This document shows, piece after piece, positions 1 to 10,834 of a stretch of DNA of 64,000 nucleotides. The position numbers and the translations under genes were made by a program. The notes under the pieces were generated by a model. The model ran no database searches, was not told where the DNA came from, and saw only the letters and a list, made by a program, of their open reading frames with translations. How positions within the stretch are numbered: position 1 is the first letter of the stretch; each line of letters begins with the position of its first letter. Source of the DNA: Sesamum alatum (Eukaryota > Streptophyta > Magnoliopsida > Lamiales > Pedaliaceae); contig JACGWO010000001.1 in NCBI GenBank assembly GCA_034509735.1, positions 35,219,966 through 35,283,965 of the forward strand, written 5' to 3'.

Positions 1-677
1 ATAGGGGATGGATCCTCTTCTTGGAATCCACCGTCCTCGCTACACATTCCGACTGCGCTGGACAAGGCTTATGATGATCATCTTACAGAATGATCACCTG
101 TCGCCAGATCCAAGATACAGCCGTCCTGTGCACGCGACTGCCATGATCCCTCAAGTCTGAGGAGTACTCCCGTACTATCGGAACCGGGGAAATCCAATCA
201 TACCGACCAAGCCTCCAAGGCTTCCGTATGATGATCCCCGCGAGTCAGTCCAGTCGGCTCGATCCCAATTGACCAACCCATCAAGATCGTGTAGGCGTCC
301 CACGCCTTTCGCCGATGAAACACGACACGCATCCAATAAACACGACTCTTGATGGAAGTCTCAATAGGACTCTTGATGCCCTGTCTCAAGGTCCTCGACT
401 TAGAACGTTTCAGAGCTAACTCTAAATCAGTTGGTTTCATGACCACCATCCAATGCGTGGCCCAACTGCACGAGTTGTTAACCATGGCCTGTGGGCTTTG
501 TTGCGATATAAGTAAAACACCATTTTAACGAATGTGAAATGAGCACAACAAAGTAAGCACCAAAAGTGACGAATATTCATTTTATTCATCACATGATAAT
601 ATTACTTTTACATCGAGTTGTATAATAGGTTACAAATCGCCAAACCTATTGGCTTTCTGGTCACCTATTCTAATACA
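1..677 (-). repeat. LTR type B, 5' part, minus strand, cut by window start
   Basis: Read on the minus strand this is the first ~680 bases of the B LTR that is complete at 3049-5273 and 51999-54228: near-terminal AGAATAGGTGACCAGAAAGC, GAATAAA, and the AACAAAGCCCACAG motif are all present in order. The LTR tip reads TGTATTAG instead of TGTTAG (one extra base). No polypurine tract follows the tip; plus-strand RT sequence starts at once. So this is a 5' or solo LTR of an element inserted into the pol region to its right. The remainder lies left of the window. Confidence 0.8.
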
Positions 678-2263
678 ATTAGATAAAGATCCTAAGATAT
701 ACGGGGATGCAATGTCTGATATCGACTTCGGGAAGTGGTTTGAGGCCATGAAAATCGAAATGGAATCCATAAGCACAAACCAAGTGTGGACGCTTGTGGA
801 CCCATCCAAAGGCATTAAACCCGAGGTGTAAATGGGTCTATAAGCGTAAACTTGGTGTTGATGGAGAAGTAACCTCCTTCAAAACTAGGCTACTAGCGAA
901 AGGCTATACTCAACGACCCAGGGTCGACTTTGAGGATACCTATTCACCAGTAGCCATAGCTAAGTCCATTCGGATAATACTTGCCATAGCTGCATGGTAT
1001 GACTACGAAATATGGCAGATGAACGTGAAAACGGCATTTCATAATGGATTCGTTCAAGAAGAGATCTATATGGATCAACTAGAGGGATTCACTGTAATTG
1101 GAGAAGAGCAGAAAGTTTGCCGGCTCCAAAGGTCCATCTATGACCTCAAACAAGCATCCCATAGTTGGAACATTCGCTTTGATGAAGTCATACAAGGATA
1201 TAATTTCATAAAAAAATGAATGTGACCCTTGTGTATACAAGAAGGTTAGTGGGAACTCGATAGTATTCCTAGTACTTTATGTGGACGACATTCTCATCAT
1301 TAGGAATGATGTCAGAATGTTAAGCGACACAAAAGCTTGGAAGTCTACTCAATTCTCCATGAAGGATTTGGGGGAAGCATCCTACATTCTAGACATCCAG
1401 ATTTTTAAGGACAGATCTAAGAGAGTGATAGGATTGACCCAAAACTCGTATGTTGAGAAAATCCTGAAAAGGTTCAGCATGGATAACTCAAAACGAGGTT
1501 TCCTTCCCATGATACATTGGATCAAGTTATCCAAGAAACAGTCTCCCAAGACAGATGAGGAGCTTGAAAGGATGAAGTCCATCCCCTATGCTTCCGCCGT
1601 AGATAGCATCCAATATGTCGTACACTGCACTAGGCCTGACGTCGCTTACGGTTTTAGTGTAAACTAGCAGGTATAAGTCCTGTGCAAACGAGGCATATTG
1701 GAGTGCAGTCAAGAGTATCCTTAAGTACCTAAGAAGGACTAAGGACATATTCTTGGTCTATGGTGGTGGAGAGTTGATACTGGAAGGGTTTAGCGACGCT
1801 AGCTTCTAGTCGAATGACGGTGATGCCAAGTCTCAGTCGGGCTATGTATTCAGACTTAATGGTGGAGTGATGGGCTTAAAAAGTTTCAAGCAAGACACCA
1901 CAACTGATTCCACCACTAAAGCAGAATACATAGCAGCTTCGGAAGTTGCCAAGGAAGCGGTTTGGATGAGAAACTACATCCAAGAGTTGGGTGTGGTGCC
2001 TAGCATTGCCAAGCCAGTAGTTATCTTTTGTAACAATAAAGGGGCTATTTCGCAAGCAAAGGAACCAGATCTCATCACAAATCCAAGCACATACTTAGAC
2101 GCTACCACCTATTGAGGGAAATGGTAGGAAGGGGCGACGTTCGAATGGACCGAGTCAGCTCAGCAGAGAATAAAGCAGATTCTATGACAATGCCCATTTC
2201 ACAGATTTCTCATACGCAACATCTTGAGAAGATGGGGTTAAGGCATATGGACGATTGGCTATA
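678..2263 (+). pseudogene. copia pol fragment: reverse transcriptase and RNase H, decayed
   Basis: This would encode the C-terminal part of a copia polyprotein. In order it shows the RT start (DPKIYGDAMSDID...NQVW, ~690-800), the KWVYKRK and KTAFHNG regions, the RT active-site YVDD at 1278-1289, the SRYQS-like region near 1680, and the RNase H DAS motif near 1797 with the TTDSTTKAEYIAAS stretch. Frame changes occur near 825, 1219 and 1667, and there is an in-frame TAG just after the DASF motif (~1807). The gag, protease and integrase parts are missing: the fragment starts at the tip of an inserted LTR. It ends at a polypurine tract and a C-type LTR, so it is the 3' end of a C element. It cannot make a functional protein. 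Confidence 0.85.
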
Positions 2264-2278
2264 GGTCAACTGGGAGAT
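2264..2278 (+). other. polypurine tract
   Basis: GGTCAACTGGGAGAT directly precedes the TGTTAG tip of the LTR at 2279. It differs by one base from the GGTCAAGTGGGAGAT tract of the A and B copies. By position this is the plus-strand priming site of the C element. Confidence 0.8.
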
Positions 2279-3048
2279 TGTTAGAATACGTAACCGTGAA
2301 CGCAATCTTGATGGACTTATGTAACTTATTTCTGACAATGGGTGTTTGAATAAAGAACATTCTGAATAAAAGTGATGTTCAGTTACGACATTAATACTTT
2401 GATTGTGTTCGCTTATTGCTTTAATTTATGTGACTGTTCAATGTACAATCAAAGCCCATAGACCAAAAGGTTAATCTAAGAAACTGGACTGCGGATAGGT
2501 TGGCAAGTCATGAAATTAGTTTCTGTGGATCGGTCTGAAATACTCCAAGTCAAAGGACCTCGAGATTAGGTATCGAAAGTCCATTCGAGACTTGCACTAA
2601 ATGATTGCAATCGTGTTCCATCGACACATGAAGAAAGTCGTCCATTCAATATTAGTGGGTTGGCCAGCTTGGTGCCAACTGATTGAGGTGACTCACGGGA
2701 ATCGTCATATGGGAAACCTTGAGTAGGGTTGGTCAGTATGACATGAATTCTCGATTCCAACAGTAAGAGATTGGTCCTCGGACTTGAGGACTACTATAGT
2801 CACATAAGCATCATGCTTGTACCTTAGGTTTGGCAAGTGGCTACCAAGTCGAAAGACATGGTTGCTATAAGCCCTATCTAGTACAACTAAGATGTGTAGT
2901 GTTGACAGTAGGTACCAAGAGGGAATCCATCTCATGTACTCTGAGACTCGTCCTCTATAAATCTCTGGCCATAGTAACTGAACAGCAGGATGGGATCCCA
3001 GTGACGTTTAGTATGGACGAGCCTAGGCCTAAGTCAAGAATAGGTACG
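2279..3048 (+). repeat. LTR type C, first 770 bases, interrupted
   Basis: It starts TGTTAGAATACGTAACC immediately after the polypurine tract, so it is a 3' LTR. The tip, GAATAAA and the AATCAAAGCCCATAG motif match the other LTR types, but most of the sequence differs from A, B and D, hence a separate label. It stops at 3048, where a B LTR begins; the bases before the junction are GTACG. The rest of this C LTR was not found further right, so later rearrangement or deletion is likely. Confidence 0.7.
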
Positions 3049-5273
3049 TGTTAGAATAGGTGACCAGAAAGCCAATAGGTTTGGCGTTTTGTAACCAATT
3101 TGACAACTTGATGCAATGTAATATTATGTGATGAATAAAATGAGTGTTCGTCACCAATGGTACTTTCTTTCTTGCGCTCAGTTTACATATGTTAGAACGG
3201 TGTTTTACTTATATCACAACAAAGCCCACAGACCACGGTTAACAACACAGGTAGTTGGGCCACGCATTGGATGGTGGTCATGAAACCAACTGATTCAGAG
3301 TTGAGTCTGAAATGTTCCAAGTCAAGGACCTCGAGATAGGGCATTGAGAGTCCTATAGAGACTTGCATCAAGAGTCGTGTTCATTGGATGAGTGTCGTGT
3401 TTCACCGGCGACAGGCGTGGGACGCCTATACGATCTTGATAGGTTGGTCGACTGGGGTCGAGCCGACTGGACTGACTCGCGGGGATCATCATATGGAAGC
3501 TTTGGAGGCTTGGTCGGTATGATTGGATTTTCCCGGTTCCGATAGTACAGGAGTAGTCCTCAGACGTGAGGAACCATGGCAGTCATGTGCATAGGACGGT
3601 TGTATCTTGGATCTGGCGAGAGGTGATCATTCTGTAAGACGATCATTATAAGCCTTGTCCAGTGCAGTCAGAATGTGTAGCGAGGACGGGGGGTTCCATG
3701 AAGAGGATCTGTCCCCTGTCAGTATGTGATAGAGGTATTTCCTATGCACTCGGAGACACGTTCATGCTGTTTAATGCTGTGGCCATAGTGGTTGGTCGAA
3801 TAGGGAATAGTTTCCTGTGTCGACGCAATGAAGCATGCGTAGCCTCGAGTATTAAGCATAGATGCCTAGTCAAGGATGAGAACCGACGCCCAATTCTATA
3901 CCATAGACTAAGGCCGGGAGACTGTAGACGGAAGGACCATACCCGTACGGAATAGGTGCCTAAATGTTCACGTCAACATTCACCTAGTCTCTAGTGGCAT
4001 GGACCGTTGCTAGACGGCCACCCATGGTAACGGACCCTTGTGGGACAAACGGGCCCAAGTCTAGCTGAGGGTGAACCTAAACGGTCACACACAAATCACC
4101 GAGAAGGTTGAGAGATTGACTTGGAGTCAATCTCGAAAGATAAATAAGTAATTAGATTACTTAAGGGATTGTCCATTGGATGGACAGACCGATATTGTAT
4201 CGGGCCCTCGTTTAATCGGTAAATGAGATTTATCGATTATATATGCAAAGTCGAGACGTTGGCGCTTTTTATTGTATTGAAAGATCAATGGGAATTACTT
4301 AAGTGGACATTAAATTGGATTTAATTTTGGGTTGTCATAATTGGATTACGGTAAAACCTGGTCCGTTAATTTTTGACCGAGAGGAGAATTAATTCCTATT
4401 TTTGAATAGGAATAAGTTGGACTTCTTCCCTAATTGAGCATGGCCAAAAAATGCCCCCTTGGAGGAAGAAAAATTCAGCCATGTTGCATGCTAGGTGGTG
4501 GTTGACTTGTCTCTTTTGTTTAGAGACAAATCAATTCCAATCAAGCCCTTCCCTTTTGGTATGATTTGATCATACCTTAATTGTTGGTAGGCTTGACTGA
4601 AGAATTAATGGTGATTGATTGGGATGTATCTACACGTCCTAGGATGAATCTAGACACATTCCAATAATCACATTAATTATGTATATATATGAGTATATAC
4701 TAACACCTTATGTAAGAGAATCATAATTCATCTTTTCTATGAAAAGAAGAACCGAAATTCGGCCTCCTCTCTCTCTCAATACCCTCAGCCTCTCTCTCCC
4801 TCTCTTACTATTGTTCTTCACTTGAACTTGGATCAAAAGGGAAGAACAAAGTATGTTTAAGAAGAACATTAATTCATACTGTTTATCTTCTTAAACCGAT
4901 TCCTTCATAAACCCGTTTTCTTCTAGCAAGGGGAATGTTGAGTTTCTTCCGGTGTGGTGTGGATCACCTTTGGAGAGTTCATACGTTTGGACTTTGTGAA
5001 CATTTGGAAGAAGGAACAAAACTTGTAGCCGTACACACTTGAAAATTACGATGGTAACAATTTATTACACTTTTATTGTTTTCAATTCATCTATGCCCTA
5101 TGTATGTTACGTGCCTTAGTATTGATACATCTTACATCGAACACCCGATTGAGCACCTAAGGGTACACCCCTTGGGATTTTGTTTTAATATGCGATTTAA
5201 TTCATGCTATTGTTTGCAATTTTCGCATTTCTCGCTTCCGCTCGCGCTCCCGGACGGATCCGCTTGTCCTTCA
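3049..5273 (+). repeat. type B 5' LTR, complete (2225 bp)
   Basis: It begins TGTTAGAATAGGTGACCAGA and ends GCTTGTCCTTCA, two bases before the primer-binding site. It carries the inter-family conserved block at 3981-4033, an AT-rich middle, a (TA)-rich stretch near 4681-4700 as a possible TATA region, and a CT-rich stretch near 4765-4805. It matches the LTR at 51999-54228 along its length with scattered differences. The bases before it are GTACG; no matching copy was found on the right because the 3' LTR is truncated. Confidence 0.9.
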
Positions 5274-5275
5274 AC

Positions 5276-5287
5276 TGGTATCAGAGC
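5276..5287 (+). other. primer-binding site, initiator tRNA-Met
   Basis: TGGTATCAGAGC, two bases after the LTR end. It is complementary to the 3' end of plant initiator tRNA-Met, the usual minus-strand primer of plant copia elements. Confidence 0.9.
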
Positions 5288-5329
5288 CTGGTTCGATGTA
5301 AGGGGCATAGATCTATGTGCTTGGCATGA

Positions 5330-6351
5330 TCTACTCGCCTGTAGCAATGGCTAAGTCCATTCGGATACTGCTTGCCATAGCAGCATGGTATGACTATGAA
5401 ATATGGCAAATGGACATGAAAACCGCCTTCCTCAACGGTTTCATAGAGGAAGAGATCTATATGGATCAATCGAAAGGTTTCACAATTGTTGGAGAAGAGC
5501 AGAAGGCCTGTCGTCTCCAAAGGTCCATCTATGGCCTCAAACAAGCTTCCCGAAGCTGGAACATATGTTTTGATGAAGTCATACGGGGATATAATTTCAT
5601 CAAGAACGAGTCCGATCCTTGTGTATAGAAGAAGATTAGTGGGAGCTCAATTGCATTTCTAGTGCTTTGTTGATGACATCTTGGTTATTGGGAATGTTGC
5701 TAAGATGTTGGGTACCACTAAAGCTTGGTTGTCAACGCAATTCTCCATGAAGGATATGGGTGAAGCGTCCTACATCCTTGGCATCAAGATCTACAAGGAT
5801 TGATCTACAAGGATGTTAGGGTTGACCCTATCCTCGTATGTTGAGAAAGTCTTGAAGAGATTCAAGATGGAGAACTCAAAACGAGGAATCCTTCATATGA
5901 GGCATGGAATTAAGTTATCCAAGAAGCAGTATCCTAAAACTGATGAGGAGCTTAAATGGATGTTGGACATCCCCTATGCTTCAGCTGTAGGCAGCATTCA
6001 GTACGTTGTTCAGTGCACAAGACCTGATGTGGCTTTCGCTTTGAGCGTGACTGGTCGATATCAGTCGTGTGCTGGGGAGGCACACTGGAGTGCGGTCAAG
6101 ACTATCCTGAAGTACCTGAAAGGACTAAGGACATGTTCTTGATCTACGGTGGTGGAGAGTTGATACTGGAAGGCTACAACGACGCTAGCTTCTCGTCGGA
6201 TGACAATGATGCCAAGTCTCAATCTGGTTTGCTGTTCAGACTAAATGGTGGCGTGGTTGCTTGGAAGAGCTCCAAGCAGGCCACCAAATCACAAGTTGCC
6301 AATACTCACCATCTGGATAAGAAGTTTGAGGTCAATGGGTGATTGGCTTTA
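5330..6351 (+). pseudogene. RT and RNase H remnant of deleted B element
   Basis: From TYSPVAMAKS onward this matches the RT of the intact copy at 60307: WYDYEIWQMD, KTAFLNG, EEEIYMDQ, CRLQRSIYGLKQASRSW. Residues run open for about 100 codons (5317-5628) and stop at TAG in place of a tyrosine codon. The active-site region reads FVDD at 5666-5677, with a one-base loss just upstream that throws it out of frame. A second open stretch (5813-6142) covers the C-terminal RT. RNase H keeps its DAS motif near 6181, but most of its C-terminal half is deleted, joining AWKSSKQA-like sequence to the last few codons near 6300. Confidence 0.85.
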
Positions 6352-6366
6352 GGTCAAGTGGGAGAT
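6352..6366 (+). other. polypurine tract
   Basis: GGTCAAGTGGGAGAT abuts the TGTTAG tip at 6367. It is identical to the tract at 23580-23594. Confidence 0.85.
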
Positions 6367-6548
6367 TGTTAGAATAGGTGACCAGAAACACATTAGGTTT
6401 GGCGTTTTGTAACCAATTTGACAACTTGATGCAATGTAATATTATGTGATGAATAAAATAAGTGTTCGTCACCAGTTGTACCTTCTTTGTTGCGCTCATT
6501 TTACATATGTTAAATCGGTGTTATACTTATATCGCAACAAAGCTCATA
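6367..6548 (+). repeat. type B 3' LTR, truncated to 182 bases
   Basis: It starts TGTTAGAATAGGTGACCAGA after the polypurine tract and runs as far as the CAACAAAGCTCATAG motif. It then meets, head to head, the reverse complement of the 3' end of another B LTR. The remaining ~2 kb of this LTR is missing. Confidence 0.85.
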
Positions 6549-7456
6549 GAAGGACAAGCGGATCCGCCGGGGAGCGCGAGCGGAAGCGAGAAAAGCGAGG
6601 AAAGTGCGTAAATTTAAATCAAATTCAAAATACGCGAATCCCAAGGGGTGTACCCTTGGGTGCTCAACTGGGCGTTCGATGTAGGATGTGTAAATATTAA
6701 AACATATATTTAAACACATAGGGCATAGATATACAAATGAAATCAATCAAAGCGTAAGAAACCGTTACCTTTGATTGTTTAGCGTATGCTCCCGGCTACT
6801 AGCGTTGTTCCTACTTCGGAATGCTCACGAAATCTAAACGTATGGATTCTCCAAAGGTGATCTCCGCTACACCGGAAGAAACACACGTTCTTCTTGCTAG
6901 AAAAGAACGGGTTTGGGAAGGAATCGGTTTAAGAGAAGAACACTATAAATTAGTGTTCTCTTAAACTTACTTTATTCTTCTTCTTGATTCAAAATCAAGT
7001 GAAGAACACAAGTGTAAGAGAGGGAGAGAGCACGAAAATTGAGAGAGAGGAGAGGATTTTTGTCTTCTCTTTTTCCTAGAAAAAGATGAATAATGAATCA
7101 CTTATGCTTGGTGTTGTATATTCTAATATATATACATAATTAATGTGATTATTGGAATGTGTCTAGGTTCATCCAAGGATGTCTAGATTCATTCCAATCA
7201 ATCACCATCAATTGTTCAATCAAGCCTACCAAAATTTATGGTATGATCAAATCATACCAAAAGGGAAGAGCTTGATTGGAGTTGATTTGTCTCTTTCCAA
7301 AAGAGATAAGTCAACATACCACCTAGCATGAAACATGGCTGATTTTGCTTCCTCCAAGGGAGCATGTCGGCCATGTTTAATTAAGGGAAGAAGTCTAACT
7401 TCTTCCTATTCCAAAATAGGAATTATTTCTCCTCTCGGGTATAATTTAACGGACCG
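6549..7456 (-). repeat. type B LTR, 3' 0.9 kb, minus strand
   Basis: On the minus strand it matches about 53320-54228 of the B LTR, including the CT-rich and CGCTCGCGCTCCC segments near the LTR end. It starts at the LTR terminus (GAAGGACAAGCGG) and is cut at 7456 within the sequence read as CCGTTAAATTATACCCGAG on the minus strand, where the CG-rich leader of an A element begins. There is no primer site next to the terminus, because it abuts the truncated plus-strand LTR. It is a rearrangement product or the rest of an inserted LTR. Confidence 0.8.
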
Positions 7457-8777
7457 GCAGGCGCGCTCATGCGCGTGCGCGCGCGCAAGGCTGCGCGCCT
7501 GAGAGTCCGCGCCCGGACGGACTCTTCACAGCGCCGCCAGGTGCACGCGCACGCAGACGGAGGAGTATGCGCGCGCGCGCGCCGGCAGGCGTGCTAGTGC
7601 ACGTTTGCGTGCGCACTGCGCATGGCGCGGCCGGCAGCCAACAGGCCAGCGCGCGCGCGAGGCAAAGGGGGCCTGCACGCGCGACGGCCTGCCGGAATGC
7701 CCGGGCCGCGCAGCGTGTTGCCGGCCAGGCGCGCGCGCATGCAGGCAGGGGCCTGCGCGCGCGGGCCAGGCCAGGCAACGCCTGCGCGCGCAGGGGCGGC
7801 AGGCTGAGCCTGCTGCCCTGTGCGCGCGCCGGCAGGCCGCTGCCGGCGGCGGCTGCTGCTAAGGTTTCAAAACCCTAGTAGTGTTTTCTTTTATTTTTTA
7901 ATTATTTTCAGTTTTAATTTAAATTAATTCTGAAAAATCGTTTTGTGAGTTCAATTATGCCTAATTTTCTAAAGACATTATTTTAGAAGTAAAATAAATT
8001 AGATTTGGAATCCGGGGTTATTTTACTTAAAATAATGAGGAAAGGTTTTCCTAAAACGAGAAAATTTTTTTACCAATATTTGCGAGCCCTAGACCGAATG
8101 TTTGGTTTATTTTCTGTTGGGCCTGTGTGGCTCTTTTACTGCTTTCTCCTTCTCTCTTTCTAGTTGCCTTGGAATAATGAGGCATTCTACCTCCCTCCTT
8201 ATGTACTCCCCCCCGGGTTTTCGCTGGGGTTTCTTTTTATATATGGAATGAGAGTAGAATAGGAGTGAGGTTTCCCTAATTTTGTAATTTGTGGAGAAAG
8301 AAGGAAGGAACCACATGGAGAGCCCAGACGGGAGGTCCCTTGAGTTTTCCATGAAGTGAAGAAAGAGAAAAGATACCAAAGCCCATCAGCATGATGATTG
8401 GGTTACTATTAATGTAATAGTATAGGACCAACCCTAGATTGACCATAGATCCACTGCGGGCTCAGTGGGTCGAATAGGATTCGGGCTCGTGATCATCCAA
8501 CAGGGGCGTGCTAGGCTTTAATTTTGCATGTGGTTATGATGATGGATGAATGGTTATTTATTTATCATATAACTGCTATGGATGGTTTATTTACGCATTA
8601 TGGTTGTATATGTGTGAATATATATTTATGAGATCTCGGTCATTTACTACTCTCACATTGGTTGGACCAATGTCAAAATATTAGACCCTAGACAAAGTGG
8701 ATTTGAACTCTAGGAGTTTGTCCATGCCTTCCAATCCATGGCATAGTGAGGAAGCGGCTTTGGGTCAATAGCGTGGT
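7457..8777 (+). other. type A leader (5' untranslated) with CG-rich island
   Basis: Bases 7457-7860 are an extremely CG-rich stretch of alternating CG/GC, matching in order the island at about 58400-58785 of the intact element. From 7861 (AAGGTTTCAAAACCCTAG) it becomes AT-rich and follows the same leader, with about 100 bases missing after ACCAATATTTG (~8082). It stops at 8777 in AATAGCGTGGT, the insertion point of the minus-strand element. It is non-coding: the open frames here are Arg/Ala/Pro/Gly-rich in several frames at once. Confidence 0.8.
8773..8777. other. target-site duplication GTGGT, left copy
   Basis: GTGGT directly before the LTR end TGAAAG at 8778. The identical five bases follow the other end of the element at 19107-19111. 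A five-base duplication is standard for copia integration. Confidence 0.92.
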
Positions 8778-10818
8778 TGAAAGAAATCGGTGGATCGTCC
8801 CGGGAATTGCGCGAATGCGGAAGCGCGATAAAATTAAACATACAAAAAATAAAGCATTGCTTTTTTAATTTAAAAGAACACGCTCAAGGGGTGTGCCCTT
8901 GAGGTTCCCGGGCGTTCGGTGTATCTCATGATCATATAAACAAATAAAAGAAATCATGGAAGGCCATAGAGTTGAAAATTAAAGAGGGACGAAAAGATAA
9001 AACGAGACCTACCCGTTGTCGTTTTCGTCTTCAACGGCTACTCGCGTTGTTCCCCGTTTTGCACCGAGATCTCGTTCTTGAGACCCTCCAAATCGTGACA
9101 CACGATCCACCCACGTATCTTGCACGTCGTGCTAGCAACGAACAAGTGTATAATTTTTGGAGTGGACGAATCAATAACACGTTATCAATTAACGGTATTG
9201 GTTCGTCTAAGTTCTAATGTTCCAAGAACAAAAAAGAACTAAAAAATATTTTCTTCTTGGAGAGAGAGGGAGGGGCGGACGAGAGGTATGGAGAGGGGGG
9301 AGTGTGTGTTGTGTGGTTTTTCAAGAAAATCATCATCCTTCAATTGTTGGAAGCTAGAGGTTTATATAGAGGAGGAGTTTAATCCTCTTTAAACTCCAAC
9401 TCTAAGAACTCTAATTTGACTAGGATTTTGACCTAGTCAAAGTCCTAGTCAAACTAGTGTTTGACCTAGTCAAAGTCCTAGTCAAACTAGTGTTTGACCT
9501 AGTCAAACGAATCCTAGCCTTCCATCTCCCCTTTCCATCTCAACCGTTGATTTTAATTTAATGGAATATTTAAATCCTATTAAATATTCCAAAAGGCTAA
9601 AAGACTAAATATAATATAATAAATAAATATTATTATTTATTCTAAGCCCATTAAATCAACCCTTTTAATAAATCCTATTTATTAATTTAATTCCCTTTAT
9701 CAGATAGAAGGAATTAATTTCTCCAAAAAATATAAGACCCGATTAAATCTAATTTAATCATTCCTTTACTCCAATATTTAATTCCAAATTAAATACTAAG
9801 TGTGTGTGGATGGTGTGTGACTCTTTAAGTTCACCATTCAGCTAGACTTGGTCGGATTCCTAGAATCCGCCCGTTACCATGGGTGGCCATCTAGCAACGG
9901 TCCATGGCACTAGAGACTGGGTGAAATATTCGGGATGAACATTTAGGCTCTAACAGTATACTTGTCCTTCTATCTCCGGTCTCATCACTTAGGGTCTAGG
10001 GCACGAAAAATCCAGGTACCCATTTTGGACCTAAGTGTCGGTCTGTCCTTACTAAACGCCGCAAGGGAAACCTTTTCCTTCCCGTTCAGTTACTGTGGCC
10101 ACAGATTTCAGGGACAAGACACAGAGCATACATGAGACTCCACTGTCAATACCTTTTGACAGGAGACAGATCCTTTCTTGGAAACTACTGTCACTTTGCA
10201 CACCCGAGCTGCACTAGACATGGCTTATGACTACTCAAGAGTATTTTGGCAATCTCTCACCATATCTAAGATACAGACCAGATGCACAGGTAAACTCAGC
10301 AAGTTCCTCAAGTCAAAGGACTTGGCCTGTACTGTTGGAACCGGGAATACACGTCATACCTTGCTGACCATACTCAAGGTCCTCCGTAAGACGGTTCCCG
10401 CGAGTCACCTCAGTCAGCTGCTTCCTACCATGCTAACCCACTAACACTGCTTAGACGACCTTTGTCATCCGTCGATGAAATACGACAGCAGATGCTTAGT
10501 GCAAGTCTTCAAGGGAATCCCGGTACCCATTTTCGGGATTCCTTGACTTGGAGATTTCCGGACTGATTCGGCGAGACTTGATTTCATGGACCTACCTCAA
10601 AGCGTAGTCCCAGTCCCCGAAATCGTTTCTCAGTCCGTGGGCTTTATTTGCGTAGTGAACAGAAATGTAAATGCAGATAAGTGAACGTAAACAAAGTATT
10701 GCCATTTGAATTTTCACTTCCTTTATTCATAAATGTTTTATCAAATACCAAAGAATTTGTCTAGACATAGGTTACATATTCCTGCCAAAATTGGCTTACA
10801 TGGTCACCTATTCTAACA
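8778..10818 (-). repeat. type A 3' LTR of nested element (2041 bp)
   Basis: On the minus strand it runs TGTTAGAATAGGTGACCATG ... GATTTCTTTCA. It contains the conserved inter-family block (minus strand, about 9880-9940) and a W-box-rich segment at 9415-9510. A 33-base unit starting TTGACCTAG is repeated there (starts 9428, 9461, 9494); the 5' LTR has only one full unit. The CT/CA-rich segment, the TATA region near 9363 and the CGCGCTTCCGCATTCGCGC segment near the end are as in other A LTRs. Confidence 0.9.
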
Positions 10819-10833
10819 ATCTCCCACTTGACC
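10819..10833 (-). other. polypurine tract
   Basis: The minus strand reads GGTCAAGTGGGAGAT just before the 3' LTR tip, the same tract as in the A and B siblings. Confidence 0.85.
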
Positions 10834-10834
10834 T

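Larger units (their letters stand above)
3049..6548 (+). mobile_element. internally deleted type B copia element
   Basis: Parts in order: 5' LTR 3049-5273, tRNA-Met primer site 5276-5287, a short leader piece, RT-RNase H remnant, polypurine tract 6352-6366, and a 3' LTR cut after 182 bases. All of gag, protease, integrase and most of the leader are deleted. The leader is fused near 5330 to the RT sequence for TYSPVAMAKS; both sequences contain CTACT at the joint. Such derivatives keep the signals needed for copying in trans, but this copy is damaged at its 3' LTR. It lies inside the C LTR. Confidence 0.8.

Noticed and set aside
3044..3048. GTACG as target duplication of the deleted B element
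   Set aside because: No matching GTACG was found at the truncated right end, so it cannot be confirmed.
5281..5544. Minus-strand frames antisense to RT (also at 22042, 31910, 62755, 63477)
   Set aside because: They are antisense shadows of conserved gag-pol coding sequence and recur only because the sense sequence does.
7467..7878. Overlapping Arg/Ala-rich frames of 61-103 codons
   Set aside because: Same CG-rich island effect; no motif or start context, and the equivalent region in the other copies codes differently.
8972..9217. 81-codon plus frame inside an LTR
   Set aside because: Lies wholly within the minus-strand 3' LTR, and the other A LTRs do not keep it open.
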